Source: JBKEBQ01 sp047973225 (lineage in GTDB: Bacteria > Bacillota_I > Bacilli_A > Erysipelotrichales > Erysipelotrichaceae). From it: a stretch of 64,000 bases of DNA. The notes beneath the pieces were generated by a model. That model worked only from the letters and a program-made list of their open reading frames with translations, was not told the origin of the DNA and made no database searches. The translations under genes were made by a program, and so were the position numbers. Position 1 is the stretch's first letter. Every line of letters starts with the position of its first letter. Location of the stretch: the NCBI GenBank assembly GCA_047973225.1, contig JBKEBQ010000003.1:4204-68203 (forward strand), in the 5' to 3' direction. Positions 63,001 through 64,000 of the stretch are shown piece after piece.

Positions 63001-64000
63001 GCGGTGTTGGAACAAAGGAATCATCAATCATTGCATCCGTTGTACTTAAATCTTGCCCTACCAACAATGCCCTTGTCGCATTGGTATCCCAAGTAAAATC
63101 ACGATTTGCTTTGATACTTACTTGTGCTAAACTGCCACTACCACTCAATAGATCTTGTTTCCCTACATTTGTGAAACAGATGTAGTCATCTCTTGTTCCA
63201 TCGCTATGCAACCTTGTCTTAGAAAAATTCTTCATGAAGATCGATTCTAAAGAAGGTGCACCTGCACTTGTTATATCAAACAATGTTTTATCTTGCGGTA
63301 TTTCAATACTAAATGCGTTTACATTCTTAAGCCCGATACCATACACATCTAAAGTAACGTAATCACCCGCTTTAATATCTGTCTTTGAAGGTATAATTTG
63401 AATTTTTCCTTCAACACCTTTTTTTGCTGATGTAATCTTTTCCCCGAGCATACTTGCTACAAAAGAGATGTCATAAGCATCAATGATATCGTTATTATCC
63501 ATATTTCCAAGGGTTGCATAATCCCAATCATCATCAACAGGTTTTAATCCCATATAGTTTTCATAGAACACCAAATCGTTATCGTCTAATGCACCAGAAT
63601 TGTTTACATCTCCAACAACCCAAGCATCCGTTCCGTCTTTTTTATATGGCGTTAATTCTGATGCCGAGAAAAAACCACCGGTTGATTTCAATACACTTAA
63701 TTTCAAATAACGAACTTTTAGCCCATTCAAGTTAATTTCTTTAATATCCGCAATATCCATATCTGAAGTATTATATTTCCATTCCGGATTTTTTGCACCA
63801 TCCCAAACTTTTGTATAATTCTTCCCATCAAGGCTTGCATATACATCCATTTGTTGTACGGCTCCATTACCTTTGTTATCCATTCGTGGTTGATATGTAA
63901 ACTTATCCATTTGGTAAGCTGCACCCATATCAATTTCCATCATCTGGTCAGGTGTAACGGCATTTGATGAATGGAATATCGTTGCTGTGTCATGGTCAAA
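60065..64000 (-). CDS. Large surface glycan-binding protein, C-terminal part (5' end beyond window)
   Basis: 1311 codons open to the window edge; the N-terminus and any catalytic domain are missing. Visible modules in order: an F5/8-type (CBM32-like) domain; a dockerin-like repeat (GDVNNSGALDDNDLVFYENY, Ca-binding Asp/Asn); a cohesin-like domain (about 190-320); a second F5/8-like region; a BIG2/Ig-like domain; a third F5/8-like domain; at least six helical FIVAR repeats; and a C-terminal anchor of GIKTNDTSD, a hydrophobic helix and KSKRKK. The anchor lacks a plain LPXTG. Likely a mucin- or host-glycan-degrading enzyme exported and sorted to the wall; the neighbouring GalNAc-type PTS fits. 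Confidence 0.85.
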   Translation of the reverse strand, partial: FDHDTATIFHSSNAVTPDQMMEIDMGAAYQMDKFTYQPRMDNKGNGAVQQMDVYASLDGKNYTKVWDGAKNPEWKYNTSDMDIADIKEINLNGLKVRYLKLSVLKSTGGFFSASELTPYKKDGTDAWVVGDVNNSGALDDNDLVFYENYMGLKPVDDDWDYATLGNMDNNDIIDAYDISFVASMLGEKITSAKKGVEGKIQIIPSKTDIKAGDYVTLDVYGIGLKNVNAFSIEIPQDKTLFDITSAGAPSLESIFMKNFSKTRLHSDGTRDDYICFTNVGKQDLLSGSGSLAQVSIKANRDFTWDTNATRALLVGQDLSTTDAMIDDSFVPTPPETEYILKQSDIKSIDFDNDVKQNIDGSELWQQGNWKDILFDGDTSGGLAEFKWYHPGVDIAAEVKLPTDMTFTFDQKQPLTKVRVYNRASSNGRVSSIKAEGYDGDKAYPLGRFTSDQDVYEFDIPKMASGIDKVVITPMSSVGKTMGTQTGSETNRMLSLHEIQFVADSPVPAESISFDDTSAKSLYIGEMAEVSATVAPNEASNPFYNITSSDSNIASVMKIPMEDHYVFVIKGESAGSVTLSATSQDGNFTDTWEVEVIDGVDTTTLDAEIAKGEGLNEVLYTTTSWKPYKEALEAAKILSANPTSQDAVNKVTIDLIMKRNALKFKGSNEDQPSSENLIDQSKMSLFYETSFFTSPEMHGDRVLDNNAETFWYSSPTNDKPLPEYLVIDLGAEYDLEQVNMLPRAGAPTGQISHYRIEVSTTKATKRDTLSIDDLEFTPVVEGYFENDGSSLTNDEVEQEVKFDTVKARYVKFMAMETLGAIPNKYVIISELNFYGLKLATYDDLQKKIVEVDNMILDGKEDKYTTSSWGPLMDAHALAKAVKADATVQEIRNAMTRIETALTQLEKRASDYVLVSLNKLLDTCKAMEDDYPKSEFEEMKEVITSTEELLAKGAADISSKAASKAMQDLLAAKKDLETVTDAEVARKNLQAHIDSANEMLADDVSGIRPAKVQALKDAVATGQALIDAESEDIDAMQKAMDAISAASQELWEIVDKAELNDLIAAADAYQEGDYAADAWKAFTDALANAKVVLKNDDATIPEVEEAYQKLADAIAALEMKAELNTEALEKEIAIVENMVANISKYIPSSVSGLATALEDAKKVLAMTNDTAKARALTKTLTQQDIDKATEKLVEAKLRAILKPDTSALAKLVKEAESLSVDGYEQSSVSAFHNALENAKRALENEETTAKDVEIAIQGLKTAMENLSLASTETNPDGNAGIKTNDTSDVNALYMMLMIAGVILLKSKRKKTIS

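Noticed and set aside
1..64000. tRNA, rRNA or CRISPR loci
   Set aside because: No cloverleaf-like T-arm sequence, rRNA segment or regularly spaced repeat array was seen on either strand.

Overview
The window looks like a chromosomal segment of a low-GC Gram-positive bacterium (Bacillota). The evidence is strong AGGAGG-type ribosome binding sites, zinc-type S14 and L33, zinc-type adenylate kinase, a Cys T-box, a TPP riboswitch and Bacillus-like order of the informational genes. A member of the Erysipelotrichia fits best, but this is inference: L30 (rpmD) is missing from the spc operon and RpoB carries Asn at the rifampicin-site position 526, a state known from Mollicutes. Nearly all genes are on the minus strand, so the window reads from right to left. 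Only an AraC regulator and a DUF5662 gene near 58-60 kb, plus insertion-sequence remnants, are on the plus strand.

Layout in transcription order. (1) 64.0-60.1 kb: a huge surface protein (carbohydrate-binding, cohesin/dockerin-like and FIVAR modules, atypical cell-wall anchor), cut by the window edge. (2) 60.0-55.8 kb: DUF5662 protein, AraC regulator, divergent mannose-family PTS (IIB-IIC-IID). (3) 55.6-52.1 kb: gap and an ABC exporter. (4) 52.1-47.4 kb: T-box-cysS-mrnC-rlmB-sigH-rpmG-secE-nusG, as in Bacillus. (5) 47.4-34.6 kb: an accessory island with a MutS-like ATPase, L-serine dehydratase, an osmoprotectant or ergothioneine-type ABC system, a lactococcin-972-like bacteriocin with a broken transporter, and two more secreted-peptide loci. 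(6) 34.6-23.5 kb: rplK-rplA-(L10 leader)-rplJ-rplL-ybxB-rpoB-rpoC. (7) 23.3-18.9 kb: rpsL-rpsG-fusA-tuf. (8) 18.8-12.1 kb: a second accessory island with an amino-acid permease, M18 aminopeptidase, membrane protein, secreted protein plus small membrane protein, TPP-riboswitch-thiT and IS remnants. (9) 12.1-0 kb: the S10-spc operon from rpsJ through secY, adk and map.

The ancestral superoperon order (cysS to map) is intact but has been opened at two joints, nusG/rplK and tuf/rpsJ, by accessory DNA. The islands hold four short secreted-protein genes. Three have a small membrane protein directly downstream and one is a lactococcin-972 homologue with an ABC transporter. All four have promoters with a CcpA/LacI-type operator-like palindrome near the -35. 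This candidate co-regulated set of bacteriocin-like proteins is the most interesting feature. A second striking observation is a conserved upstream block found at exactly the same distance from the predicted promoters of the S10 and str operons.
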